DNA of 64,000 bases from Mucilaginibacter arboris (GTDB taxonomy: Bacteria > Bacteroidota > Bacteroidia > Sphingobacteriales > Sphingobacteriaceae), in assembly GCF_009754915.1 (NCBI RefSeq), contig NZ_WPIK01000003.1, positions 248,001 through 312,000 on the forward strand, written 5' to 3'. Below the pieces are notes generated by a model, which was not told where the DNA came from, did not search any database, and saw only the letters and a list, made by a program, of their open reading frames with translations. A program made the position numbers and the translations under genes. Below, piece by piece: positions 16,692-24,115 of the stretch; the stretch's first letter is position 1, and every line of letters starts with the position of its first letter.

Positions 16692-16913
16692 TCATGCTTG
16701 TTTTGATTCTGAAATGTCTAACGATTCCGTAGATTCAACCGGTGTTAAATCAATGACTTCTTCATCCTCAAAATACAACTCCAACGCTTCCTGTAAATTG
16801 GCCAAAGCTTCTTCTTTCGATTCACCAAAGCTGGAAACTTCCACATTTAAACATTTGGCAACATAATATTTATCTTCTTTCCAGACTATATTTTCTAACC
16901 CAACTGTCTTCAT
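16692..16913 (-). CDS. hicB: HicB-family antitoxin-like protein
   Basis: A 73-residue protein with the compact HicB partial-RNase-H-like fold: ENIVWKEDKYYVAKCLNVEV, then SFGESKEEALANLQEALELYFED. The C-terminal tail is acidic and has no clear DNA-binding helix, as in short HicB-like antitoxins. The toxin partner would be expected directly downstream, but only a fragment survives beyond the TlpA-like gene. It may be an orphan antitoxin now. It is divergent from the PIF1-like helicase gene. Confidence 0.82.
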   Translation of the reverse strand: MKTVGLENIVWKEDKYYVAKCLNVEVSSFGESKEEALANLQEALELYFEDEEVIDLTPVESTESLDISESKQA

Positions 16914-17030
16914 TGTTTTTTATTTGAAAATAGGAATTATTATCTGCAATGAAAGCACATTTCAAATGATATTTCTTTGAACGATAAAAAATTATGTTTT
17001 AAATGAATGCTAAATTCTTATCATTGCTTT

Positions 17031-19511
17031 ATGCAGCAAAACCCGCAACTTGAACTCGCCAATAACTTTGTACAGCATACCAACCGTAACATTTTTTTAA
17101 CCGGGAAAGCCGGAACGGGTAAAACTACGTTCCTACATCAGTTGAAGAAAACATCGCACAAACGGATGGCAGTGGTTGCGCCAACAGGTGTAGCGGCTAT
17201 AAATGCGGGCGGCGTTACCATTCATTCGCTGTTCCAGCTGCCGTTTGGTCCGTATATCCCTCAGCAGGAAAATACAGACAGAAATAGTCAGTATAAAAAG
17301 CAGTTTAACCGGGAAAAAATCAACCTGATTCGCAGTTTGGATTTATTGGTTATTGATGAGATCAGTATGGTGCGCGCCGATGTTTTGGATGCTATCGATG
17401 ATGTTTTGCGCCGTTACCGCAACCGTTCCAAACCTTTTGGCGGCGTGCAGTTGCTGATGATTGGCGATCTGCACCAGCTTTCGCCCATTGCAAATAAGGA
17501 AGAATTGCAATTGCTTAAACCTTATTACGATACCTTGTATTTTTTTGCGAGTAAAGCCTTGCAGCAAACACCATTAGTCAACATCGAACTAAAACATATT
17601 TACCGGCAGGCCGATACTGCTTTTATCGGTCTTTTAAATGCAGTTCGCGAAAACCGGATCAGCAAGCAGATTTTAGAAGATTTAAACCGGCGTTTTGTCC
17701 CTCATTTTAAAACAAATGAAGCTGAAGGTTACATCACTTTAACCACGCACAACAACAGCGCGCAGCGTTTGAACGATCAAAAGTTAGCGGAAATAAAGGA
17801 AACCACATATCATTTTAAAGCGGTGGTTCAGGGTGATTTTCCGGAATATGCCTATCCAACTGTTGCTGATCTGGAATTGAAAGTTGGCGCACAGGTAATG
17901 TTTGTGAAGAACGACAGTTCGCGCGATAAGCTTTTTTATAACGGTAAAATCGGTAAAGTTGTGCGTATTGCGGATGAAGTGATTTATATAAAATGTGCAG
18001 GCGAACAAGATGAAATTGGCGTTGGACCGATGGTTTGGCAAAACATCAAATACGCTTTAAATACAGCAACAAAAGAAGTTCAGGAAAACGTGATCGGCAG
18101 TTTTACGCAGCATCCGCTCCGGCTGGCTTGGGCAATAACCATTCATAAAAGCCAGGGTTTAACGTTTGAAAAAGCCATTATTGATGCGGAAGACGCCTTT
18201 ACGCACGGACAGGTTTACGTGGCTTTAAGCCGGTGCAAAACATTGGAGGGCATGGTTTTAAGTTCGCCGCTAAAAAGTAAAAGTGTTATTACCGACAGTA
18301 CGATTGCTGCTTATACAAGTGAGAGCGAACGCAATGAACCCAATGAAAATATCCTGAACGAAGCCAAAAAAACTTTCCAGGAAACTTTGCTTCGCGAATT
18401 ATTTGATTTCAACCTGATGAAATTCAAATATTTTTCGCTTCTGAAATCAGCAGAAGAAAACGATCAGGCTTTAGTAGGAAACTTTGCACAAACTTTACAT
18501 GAAATTAAAGCCGCTGCCGAAAAAGAAATTTATGCAGTAGCGCAAAAATTTCAAACGGAATTAAACCAGTTATTACAGCAGCCTGAGCTGCCGGAAAACC
18601 ATGAAGCGTTGCAGGAACGTGTAAAAAAAGCAAGTACTTATTTTGCTTCCAAATTAGAGCAAATGCTGTTTTTACCACTAAAAAAAATGGCGGTAGAAAC
18701 GGATAATAAAGCTATCCGGAAAAGTGTTCAGGGCGCATTGACTGGTTTAAAACAGGAAGTAACCGTTAAACTTTACATAATCAAGCAAGCAGCAATAAAT
18801 GGTTTTAATGCACTGGCTTATCTGCAAAATAAAGCAAACGCAGCTATTGATTTAAGTACGGCTGAGGATAAAACCAGTGCTTCATCACAAAACCAAACAG
18901 CAGCAGCGGTTGTAAATGTAGATCATCCTGAATTATTTACCACACTTCGTAACTGGCGGAACCAGGTGGCGGATGAAAAGAATATACCGCCTTTCCATAT
19001 TTTTTCGCAAAAAGTATTAACCGAAATGGTTACGCTTCTGCCATCTACCTTAGCAGAACTGGAAAGCATAAAAGGGATGGGGCCAGTTAAAGTAAAGCAA
19101 TACGGCGAGGAGATTTTAAAGCTGATTAACGCTTATAGTGAAGAGAAGCAAATACAAAGGCAGCGCATTGATTTGAATGTTCCGAAGGAAAACGTAACAT
19201 CAGAAACCAAACAAGTTTCTTTCGGTTTATTTCGGGCAGGAAAAACTATTGCTGAAATTGCTGCAGAACGCAACCTGACAGCAGGTACAATTGAAGGACA
19301 TTTATTACATTTTGTTGCTTTAGGAGAACTGGAAATTTCACAGGTTTTTTCGCAGGATGTGGTAGCGCAGATCAGCAATTACCTCAGCAAAAACCAGCCG
19401 GAAAGTTTAACGGAAGCGAAAAATGCGCTGGGCGATGCAGTTTCTTACAACGCGCTACGCGCTGTACTTAAACACTTAAACTATCAGTACCCGCAGCGGG
19501 CAGACGGGTAA
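17031..19511 (+). CDS. PIF1-like helicase with HRDC and HTH C-terminal domains
   Basis: An SF1 helicase of about 826 residues. Motifs: Walker A TGKAGTGKTTFLH (about residue 25), VVAPTGVAAINAGG, VIDEISMVRADVLD (Walker B), QLLMIGDLHQLSPI (motif III), LRLAWAITIHKSQGLTFEKAIID and QVYVALSRCKTLEG (UvrD_C_2-type end of the core). After a coiled, Ala/Glu-rich linker (about 445-640) there is an HRDC domain (IPPFHIFSQKVLTEM) and a C-terminal helix-turn-helix segment (FRAGKTIAEIAAERNLTAGTI). The open frame starts at 17007; the Met at 17031 (MQQNPQLELANNF) is the more likely start because homology begins there. It probably acts in repair or replication. Confidence 0.9.
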   Translation: MQQNPQLELANNFVQHTNRNIFLTGKAGTGKTTFLHQLKKTSHKRMAVVAPTGVAAINAGGVTIHSLFQLPFGPYIPQQENTDRNSQYKKQFNREKINLIRSLDLLVIDEISMVRADVLDAIDDVLRRYRNRSKPFGGVQLLMIGDLHQLSPIANKEELQLLKPYYDTLYFFASKALQQTPLVNIELKHIYRQADTAFIGLLNAVRENRISKQILEDLNRRFVPHFKTNEAEGYITLTTHNNSAQRLNDQKLAEIKETTYHFKAVVQGDFPEYAYPTVADLELKVGAQVMFVKNDSSRDKLFYNGKIGKVVRIADEVIYIKCAGEQDEIGVGPMVWQNIKYALNTATKEVQENVIGSFTQHPLRLAWAITIHKSQGLTFEKAIIDAEDAFTHGQVYVALSRCKTLEGMVLSSPLKSKSVITDSTIAAYTSESERNEPNENILNEAKKTFQETLLRELFDFNLMKFKYFSLLKSAEENDQALVGNFAQTLHEIKAAAEKEIYAVAQKFQTELNQLLQQPELPENHEALQERVKKASTYFASKLEQMLFLPLKKMAVETDNKAIRKSVQGALTGLKQEVTVKLYIIKQAAINGFNALAYLQNKANAAIDLSTAEDKTSASSQNQTAAAVVNVDHPELFTTLRNWRNQVADEKNIPPFHIFSQKVLTEMVTLLPSTLAELESIKGMGPVKVKQYGEEILKLINAYSEEKQIQRQRIDLNVPKENVTSETKQVSFGLFRAGKTIAEIAAERNLTAGTIEGHLLHFVALGELEISQVFSQDVVAQISNYLSKNQPESLTEAKNALGDAVSYNALRAVLKHLNYQYPQRADG

Positions 19512-19517
19512 AAAAGG

Positions 19518-20810
19518 TTAATTCTCGCCCGGCATCAAATAATCCAGCTCGGTTAAATCTTTTACACAACCAAAACCAATTACATCGGCAACCACTTTGC
19601 CATCGGTCACTTCAACGGCACGTTTTAATTTATCGGCCCCAAATTTTTGCTGAATGGCATACATCGTTTTTCGCGCGGTTTCGCCCCGGTTTACATCTTC
19701 AAAAAGGCTGTACATCATTTTTCCTGTGTTTACAAAATCGGTTACCATGATCCGCAAACCGCTTATTTTATCGTTAAAAACAGGTGCAGCCTGGGTTTTT
19801 TCTTCAAACTGCATAATTCTTTTTTTGATCATCCGCATCAAACTGATTGCATCCTGGATTGGAATGCTGATCGAAAAGCCATCGTCCCAGCGGCTGTCAT
19901 CGGTATATTTCACCGTAAAACCAATATTCTTACAATAAAAATGGTGATGCACCATGCGTTTTTCCAAGGTAGTGCAAAGTGTTAAAAACAATTGCTCAAT
20001 GTATTCAGGATTGCTTCTTTTATCGGCAGAAATTTGTCGCATGGCCTGCATGCCTTTGTAATCTGTTACCGACATGCCGGTTTCGATAAAGTTGAGTTTA
20101 TAATGCCAGTAAACGCCTTCAATACTTTTAAAAACTGCTTTCAACCTTTCTGGTGCGGTGTAGCGCATTTGCAGCGGCGTTGTAATTCCGGCACGTTCTA
20201 AACGGTAAGCCATATTTTTGCCGATGCCGGGCAGGTCGGAGAGTTTAAGCGAGGCCAGTTTATCATCGATATTTTGGGTGGTGATGATTTGCAAACCATC
20301 AAAACCGCCCATATCAGAACCTAATTTAGCCAGAAAAGCGTTCGGCGCAATGCCAATAGAACAGGTTAGCCAGTCGCCAACTTCCCGTTTAATATCTTCC
20401 TTAATTTTTTTGGCGATAAAAACAGCATCAGGGTAAACCATTTTGTAATTGGTGAGGTTAACGATGGCTTCATCAATACTTTTCGGAATTACTTCCGGAC
20501 AATATCGTTTTAAGATATTGATAATTTTGGTATGATACTGCCGGTAACGCGGCGGATTGCTTTCCAGCGGGATCAGTTCCGGACAAAGTTTCATCGCTTC
20601 ATTTAAACGCATTCCCGTTTTTACGCCCATTCTTTTCGCTTCTACAGAAAGGGCAATGGCAAAACCGTATTGGCCGGTATAAACGCAAACGGCAACTGGC
20701 CTGCCGCGTAGCCAGTAATTGTCCTGCTGTTCACATCGCGCAAAAAAGCTGTTCATATCTACAAACAATACGCGCGGTTCGGTTTGTACTTTGATGGAGT
20801 TCTGGTTCAC
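19518..20810 (-). CDS. Y-family DNA polymerase (DinB/UmuC-like)
   Basis: A 430-residue translesion polymerase. Palm-domain signatures: VLFVDMNSFFARCEQ with the metal-binding Asp (about residue 17), then RPVAVCV, and the second acidic motif KSIDEAIVNL (about 110). A helix-hairpin-helix region LSDLPGIGKNMAYRLERAGI (about 195) and a little-finger domain follow. The C-terminus has no beta-clamp motif I can name with confidence. It copies past lesions and costs fidelity. It converges with the PIF1-like helicase with only six bases between stops. A dispersed-motif variant lies at 20012-20024. Confidence 0.9.
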   Translation of the reverse strand: MNQNSIKVQTEPRVLFVDMNSFFARCEQQDNYWLRGRPVAVCVYTGQYGFAIALSVEAKRMGVKTGMRLNEAMKLCPELIPLESNPPRYRQYHTKIINILKRYCPEVIPKSIDEAIVNLTNYKMVYPDAVFIAKKIKEDIKREVGDWLTCSIGIAPNAFLAKLGSDMGGFDGLQIITTQNIDDKLASLKLSDLPGIGKNMAYRLERAGITTPLQMRYTAPERLKAVFKSIEGVYWHYKLNFIETGMSVTDYKGMQAMRQISADKRSNPEYIEQLFLTLCTTLEKRMVHHHFYCKNIGFTVKYTDDSRWDDGFSISIPIQDAISLMRMIKKRIMQFEEKTQAAPVFNDKISGLRIMVTDFVNTGKMMYSLFEDVNRGETARKTMYAIQQKFGADKLKRAVEVTDGKVVADVIGFGCVKDLTELDYLMPGEN

Positions 20811-21208
20811 AATAACAAAAATACTAATAATTTTAGTAAAAATAATTAATGTGGAAAAATTTATAGTAAAAGAAGTACTGGCGCCATGCTTCTTTTATCA
20901 AGGAAGTTGTTTAAACTTTTTTTCTGGCCGATGCTTCTTTTATCACCTAAAAAATCACTAAAGACCTATAAGGTTTTCAAAATTTTTTTCCATTTATTTT
21001 ATTGGCGATGCTTCTTTTATCACCTAAAAATCAGAATATCCATTTGCTTTTTGTACAGGCAGTAAGTGATGAACAAAGATTTTATAGTGATAAAAGAAGC
21101 ATCAGGATTTTTTCCCGGGACCAATTTAAACAGGAAATATTAACGGTTTCTTTTAAGGCAGGTTGAAACCTCGCTGCCGCAACTTTGTTCTGGATAAAAA
21201 CGGTATTT
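20811..21208. other. Gene-free interval carrying five dispersed-motif copies
   Basis: No convincing reading frame occupies this roughly 400-bp stretch between the polymerase start and the NUDIX gene. It holds the densest set of motif copies in the window: GTAAAAGAAGTAC (20866-20878), and opposite-strand copies at 20886-20899, 20931-20944 and 21008-21021 (the last two extended by ACCTAAAAA), and GATAAAAGAAGCATC (21089-21103). The first two form an inverted pair with a short loop; the third or fourth can pair with the last. Both flanking promoters must lie within or beside these copies. Confidence 0.85.
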
Positions 21209-21802
21209 ATGTCATCTGTCAAAATCATCAAACGCGAAAATCTTGCTCCTCAAAGCAAATACAGGTTAGAAAATATTACGTACGAAACGTCTGGAAGAGA
21301 CGGAAAGCCACAGGAAAACCAATGCGAAATTTATCACCGTCCATCTGGCGCAGTTTTGTTATTGTTTGATCCGACAAGGAAAAAGTTATTGCTAACCAAG
21401 CAATTACGTATTCCAACTTATTTTAACGGAAATGAGTCTGGCGATTTGATCGAAGTTTGTGCAGGAATTACAGATGAAGGCGAAACGGTGGAAGAAGGCG
21501 CTATCCGCGAAGCAAAAGAGGAATTGGGCTACGAGTTGAAAGGAATAACAAAAGTGGCAGAAGTATATCTTTCGCCCGGTGGCGATGTTGAATTAGCACA
21601 TTTTTTTATTGCAGAATATCATCCGGATATGAAAGTTGGAAAAGGCGGCGGTTTGGAAGAAGAAGGCGAAGATGTAACAGCGATAGAAATGGACTATGCC
21701 GAAGCCCGGCAAAAGTTACAGCAAGGCGAATTTCGTGACGCTAAAACCCTGATTTTATTACAACATTTTTTTATGAATAATCCTGATTTTGCCGGATATT
21801 GA
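21209..21802 (+). CDS. NUDIX hydrolase (NudK/ADP-sugar pyrophosphatase-like)
   Basis: A 197-residue enzyme with an intact Nudix box, GITDEGETVEEGAIREAKEELGY (GX5EX7REUXEEXGU), at about residues 87-109. Flanking motifs GDLIEVCAG and YLSPGGDVELAHFF match the NudK/NudF branch that cleaves GDP-mannose or ADP-ribose type substrates; the exact substrate is not determined, though manC (GDP-mannose synthesis) is in the same window. The open frame begins at 21185, but MSSVKIIKREN at 21209 fits the family start and length (NudK is about 191 residues). Confidence 0.88.
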   Translation: MSSVKIIKRENLAPQSKYRLENITYETSGRDGKPQENQCEIYHRPSGAVLLLFDPTRKKLLLTKQLRIPTYFNGNESGDLIEVCAGITDEGETVEEGAIREAKEELGYELKGITKVAEVYLSPGGDVELAHFFIAEYHPDMKVGKGGGLEEEGEDVTAIEMDYAEARQKLQQGEFRDAKTLILLQHFFMNNPDFAGY

Positions 21803-21807
21803 TTTTC

Positions 21808-21835
21808 TGTCATGCCGAAAAAATTCAGCATGACA
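21808..21835. terminator. Hairpin between convergent genes
   Basis: TGTCATGC (21808-21815) and GCATGACA (21828-21835) form an 8-bp stem, with inner GAA/TTC pairing around an A-rich loop. It lies six bases after the NUDIX stop and eight before the DUF1080 stop, so it may serve both as a terminator. The TGTCATGC...GAA...TTC form resembles intergenic repeats I associate with this bacterial group. Confidence 0.6.
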
Positions 21836-21842
21836 ACGCGCA

Positions 21843-22727
21843 CTACCGTTCAAAATAAGCAGCGTACTTTGCCGGAATTTCCTTAATGTTTTGTATTTGT
21901 ATATCTTTATAAAACAACTCCGCAGCTTCACTTTGCAATTGGATTTTGCCATGCGTTAATGGTTTACGCTGATTGTCCTCTTTATAACTCGAATTGGTAA
22001 GCGCCATTACCACATGTCCGTTTACAATATGTAAGCTTTTGCCGCCAAAGCTAATCAATTCCAATTCGTTCCATTCGCCTTTCGGGCTTTCATAATTACC
22101 GCTGGCCATAATAAAATTTTTGCCGCTGCCGGTCGTAATCATTTCGCCTTTTGGGTTGAATTTAAGGGAATCTTTTTTGGGAGAATAATTAACACGGACA
22201 TCGGCCTGCGAATTGGCAATGCACCAGTAATCGCCCATCGAATTGCCTTTTTCGTGTTCCGAAACCTGGAACTCCTGGCTCAGCATCCACGAATGCCAGT
22301 AATCTACTCCGGCCGGCCCTTGAGAATTGTATAAAATCCCGGAATCCATCGGTTCATTTAATCTTGGGACCCATTTTTTGTTTCCCCATTTTACTTTCAG
22401 CTTCAAATCGTAGTTTTCAAAATCCTGTTTGGTATAAATACAACCGTAAATTTCGCCGGTAATATGCAAAACCGGTTCGCCATTTTGCATTTCTACTGAA
22501 AATACTCTTGCTTCGTTTTTATTATAACCAATTGGCGGAACAGGTTTGCCGTTCGCATCCAGCAAAACTTCGCCTTTGTAACCCACTTTGTGACGGTAAC
22601 TCTGGTAAATTTCCCATTTCGACAGGTTTTTATCCAGCAGGTCCGTCCATTCTTTTTGTGTTTGGAAGGACGTTGTTAGCAGGAGGAGGAACACGCTGGC
22701 AGATAGCAGTTTCAGGATTGGTTTCAT
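21843..22727 (-). CDS. DUF1080 (3-keto-disaccharide hydrolase type) secreted protein
   Basis: A 294-residue exported protein, signal peptide MKPILKLLSASVFLLLLTTSFQ. The DUF1080 jelly-roll domain fills the rest: WTDLLDKNLSKWEIY at the start, YTKQDFENYDLKLKVKWG, DSGILYNS, LSQEFQVSEHEKG, GEWNELELISFGGKSLHIVNGHVV and a final IQLQSEAAELFYKDIQIQ. This fold is concanavalin-like and found in 3-keto-glycoside hydrolases and many carbohydrate-associated proteins of Bacteroidota. Activity for this one is inferred only from family. It is monocistronic, between a hairpin and a dispersed-motif copy. Confidence 0.87.
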   Translation of the reverse strand: MKPILKLLSASVFLLLLTTSFQTQKEWTDLLDKNLSKWEIYQSYRHKVGYKGEVLLDANGKPVPPIGYNKNEARVFSVEMQNGEPVLHITGEIYGCIYTKQDFENYDLKLKVKWGNKKWVPRLNEPMDSGILYNSQGPAGVDYWHSWMLSQEFQVSEHEKGNSMGDYWCIANSQADVRVNYSPKKDSLKFNPKGEMITTGSGKNFIMASGNYESPKGEWNELELISFGGKSLHIVNGHVVMALTNSSYKEDNQRKPLTHGKIQLQSEAAELFYKDIQIQNIKEIPAKYAAYFER

Positions 22728-22851
22728 TTGGTTTAGGTTGAAAGTAACAGAGGTTTACCTTTGGTTTATGTACTGGGTTCTATCGCACTAAACTAAAACT
22801 ATTTTAATAGAAATTTGAAAAAAATTGATGGTTAGGCGCTTATTTTTCTAT

Positions 22852-22866
22852 GCTAAAAGAAGCATC
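22852..22866 (+). repeat. Dispersed motif copy (GCTAAAAGAAGCATC)
   Basis: An intergenic copy between the divergent DUF1080 and haemoglobin genes, just upstream of the haemoglobin promoter-like element. Confidence 0.85.
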
Positions 22867-22899
22867 ATAATGATGAAGTGCGGACATGCTCAATACTTA

Positions 22900-22907
22900 T
22901 ATCTTTG
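22900..22907 (+). promoter_or_regulatory. Possible -7 promoter element for the haemoglobin gene
   Basis: TATCTTTG matches the Bacteroidota -7 consensus TAnnTTTG, 40 bp ahead of the chosen start. A good -33 TTTG at the expected spacing is not present, so the call is tentative. Confidence 0.4.
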
Positions 22908-22946
22908 CTTAGCAAAGTTAAATTTGATCGGATTAGATTTGATAGT

Positions 22947-23324
22947 ATGAAAGATATACAAAACAGGGAAGATATAATGCTTTTGGTCAATAGTTTTTAT
23001 ACCAAAGCAATAGCTGATCCTTTGATCGGACATTTTTTTACAGAAACCAATTTTTCGTTAGAAGGGCATATTCCAATAATGGTTTCATTTTGGGAAACGG
23101 TTTTGCTCGGAGGAAAATCTTATCATGGAAACCCAATGATTAAGCATTTTAAGCTGAATGATAATTACCCGATGCAAAAACAGCATTTTGAAAGATGGTT
23201 AATCCTTTGGAAAGAAACTATTTATGAAAACTTTAGTGGAGAAAATGCCGACGAAGCGTTGTTCCGCGGAAAATCTATTGCCCAGATCATAGACTATAAA
23301 GTAAACGGAGAACGCGTTCTTTAA
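22947..23324 (+). CDS. Group III truncated haemoglobin
   Basis: A 125-residue globin. Features of group III truncated haemoglobins: FYTKAIADPLIGHFF in the N-terminal helices, the conserved MVSFWETVLLGGKSYHGNPM segment, and QKQHFERWLILWKETI containing the proximal histidine (QHF) and the WL motif. It binds O2/NO-type ligands; the physiological role is not known for most members. The frame is open back to 22878, but MKDIQNREDI at 22947 gives the normal size and leaves room for the promoter element. It is followed by a dispersed-motif copy at 23339-23352. Confidence 0.92.
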   Translation: MKDIQNREDIMLLVNSFYTKAIADPLIGHFFTETNFSLEGHIPIMVSFWETVLLGGKSYHGNPMIKHFKLNDNYPMQKQHFERWLILWKETIYENFSGENADEALFRGKSIAQIIDYKVNGERVL

Positions 23325-23338
23325 CAAGATTTTATGCC

Positions 23339-23352
23339 GATAAAAGAAGCAT
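23339..23352 (+). repeat. Dispersed motif copy (GATAAAAGAAGCAT)
   Basis: An exact copy 15 bp after the haemoglobin stop. A T-variant in the opposite orientation lies at 23421-23433 (ATACTTCTTTTAT), giving a wider inverted pair. The remaining gap to 23565 contains no gene that I can see. Confidence 0.88.
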
Positions 23353-23565
23353 TGTAAAGTTTTAAAAATTTCTTCTACAGAAAATCCGGAAGGATCTTTG
23401 GATAGTTATCCTCTTTAATTATACTTCTTTTATAAAATAACACAAAAACCACTTAAAAAGCAGCAACACCAATTGTGCCCCATAATTTCGCCTTGCTATT
23501 TTAATAGGGTACCAGTGGGAAAAGTTGAACCTGCCGTTAAATATTTTAGCGACTAATAAGAATTT

Positions 23566-23916
23566 CTATCTAACCTGATGTTGCAAAGCAAAAGATAAAA
23601 AGCTGCCATCAATAGCCAAAGCAAAAGCCAAAACCAGGGCAGGTGTAAACCCTTTAATTTCAAAGCCGGAAAATATTGCGTCTGCTATTTTAACTACAAT
23701 TGCGGTAACAAATAACCGGATCACAAAAGAGAGTAATCCAAGCGTAAGCAGGTTTAAGGGAAAGCGGATAACAGCGCCGATGGTTGCATTGAGCAAACCA
23801 ATTACCAACGCAACCAAAATAGCGGTCCCGAAATTGCGGATGATAATGGTTGGCAAAAAATGAGAAAGCAACAGGATGATGCCCGCGTTTACAAATAATT
23901 CGATAATAAAGTGCAT
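23566..23916 (-). CDS. Phage-holin-4 superfamily membrane protein
   Basis: A 116-residue protein with four hydrophobic segments (about residues 3-20, 27-45, 55-75, 85-108). The pattern VALVIGLLNATIGAVIRFPLNLLTLG is typical of the 'phage holin family / YvlD-like' (4_2 type) membrane proteins, which in free-living bacteria are ordinary chromosomal genes of unknown function. Nothing around it is phage-like, so no lysis role is implied. Confidence 0.82.
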   Translation of the reverse strand: MHFIIELFVNAGIILLLSHFLPTIIIRNFGTAILVALVIGLLNATIGAVIRFPLNLLTLGLLSFVIRLFVTAIVVKIADAIFSGFEIKGFTPALVLAFALAIDGSFLSFALQHQVR

Positions 23917-24049
23917 TGAAATTTTTTTTAGAATTTATAGTTAAGCAATGGTTAAAGCTAAAAATTTCTAGCATAAAAACTTCCACTGCTAATTCTTATC
24001 GAACTTTAACTGTTTCGGAAAGGTATCTGGCCCAGTAAAAGGTATTTAA

Positions 24050-24077
24050 CAAAAAAGCCGGAAAAAATTCCCGGCCT
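24050..24077 (-). terminator. Rho-independent terminator of the NtrC-type regulator
   Basis: Read on the minus strand, GCCGG, then GAATTTTTT, then CCGGC is followed at once by TTTTTT. This is a canonical stem and U-run downstream of the regulator's stop at 24116. A motif copy (24094-24107) lies between. Confidence 0.75.
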
Positions 24078-24084
24078 TCACTAA

Positions 24085-24107
24085 TTTTTAGTTGCTAAAA
24101 GAAGCAT
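24085..24107 (+). repeat. Dispersed motif, extended form
   Basis: TTTTTAGTT followed by GCTAAAAGAAGCAT, with the T-run arm, immediately downstream of the regulator gene on the opposite strand. Confidence 0.87.
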
Positions 24108-24115
24108 TGCCTATT

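Noticed and set aside
23566-23916. Holin-like protein as a sign of a prophage
   Set aside because: No other phage gene is near, and this membrane family is common on bacterial chromosomes.
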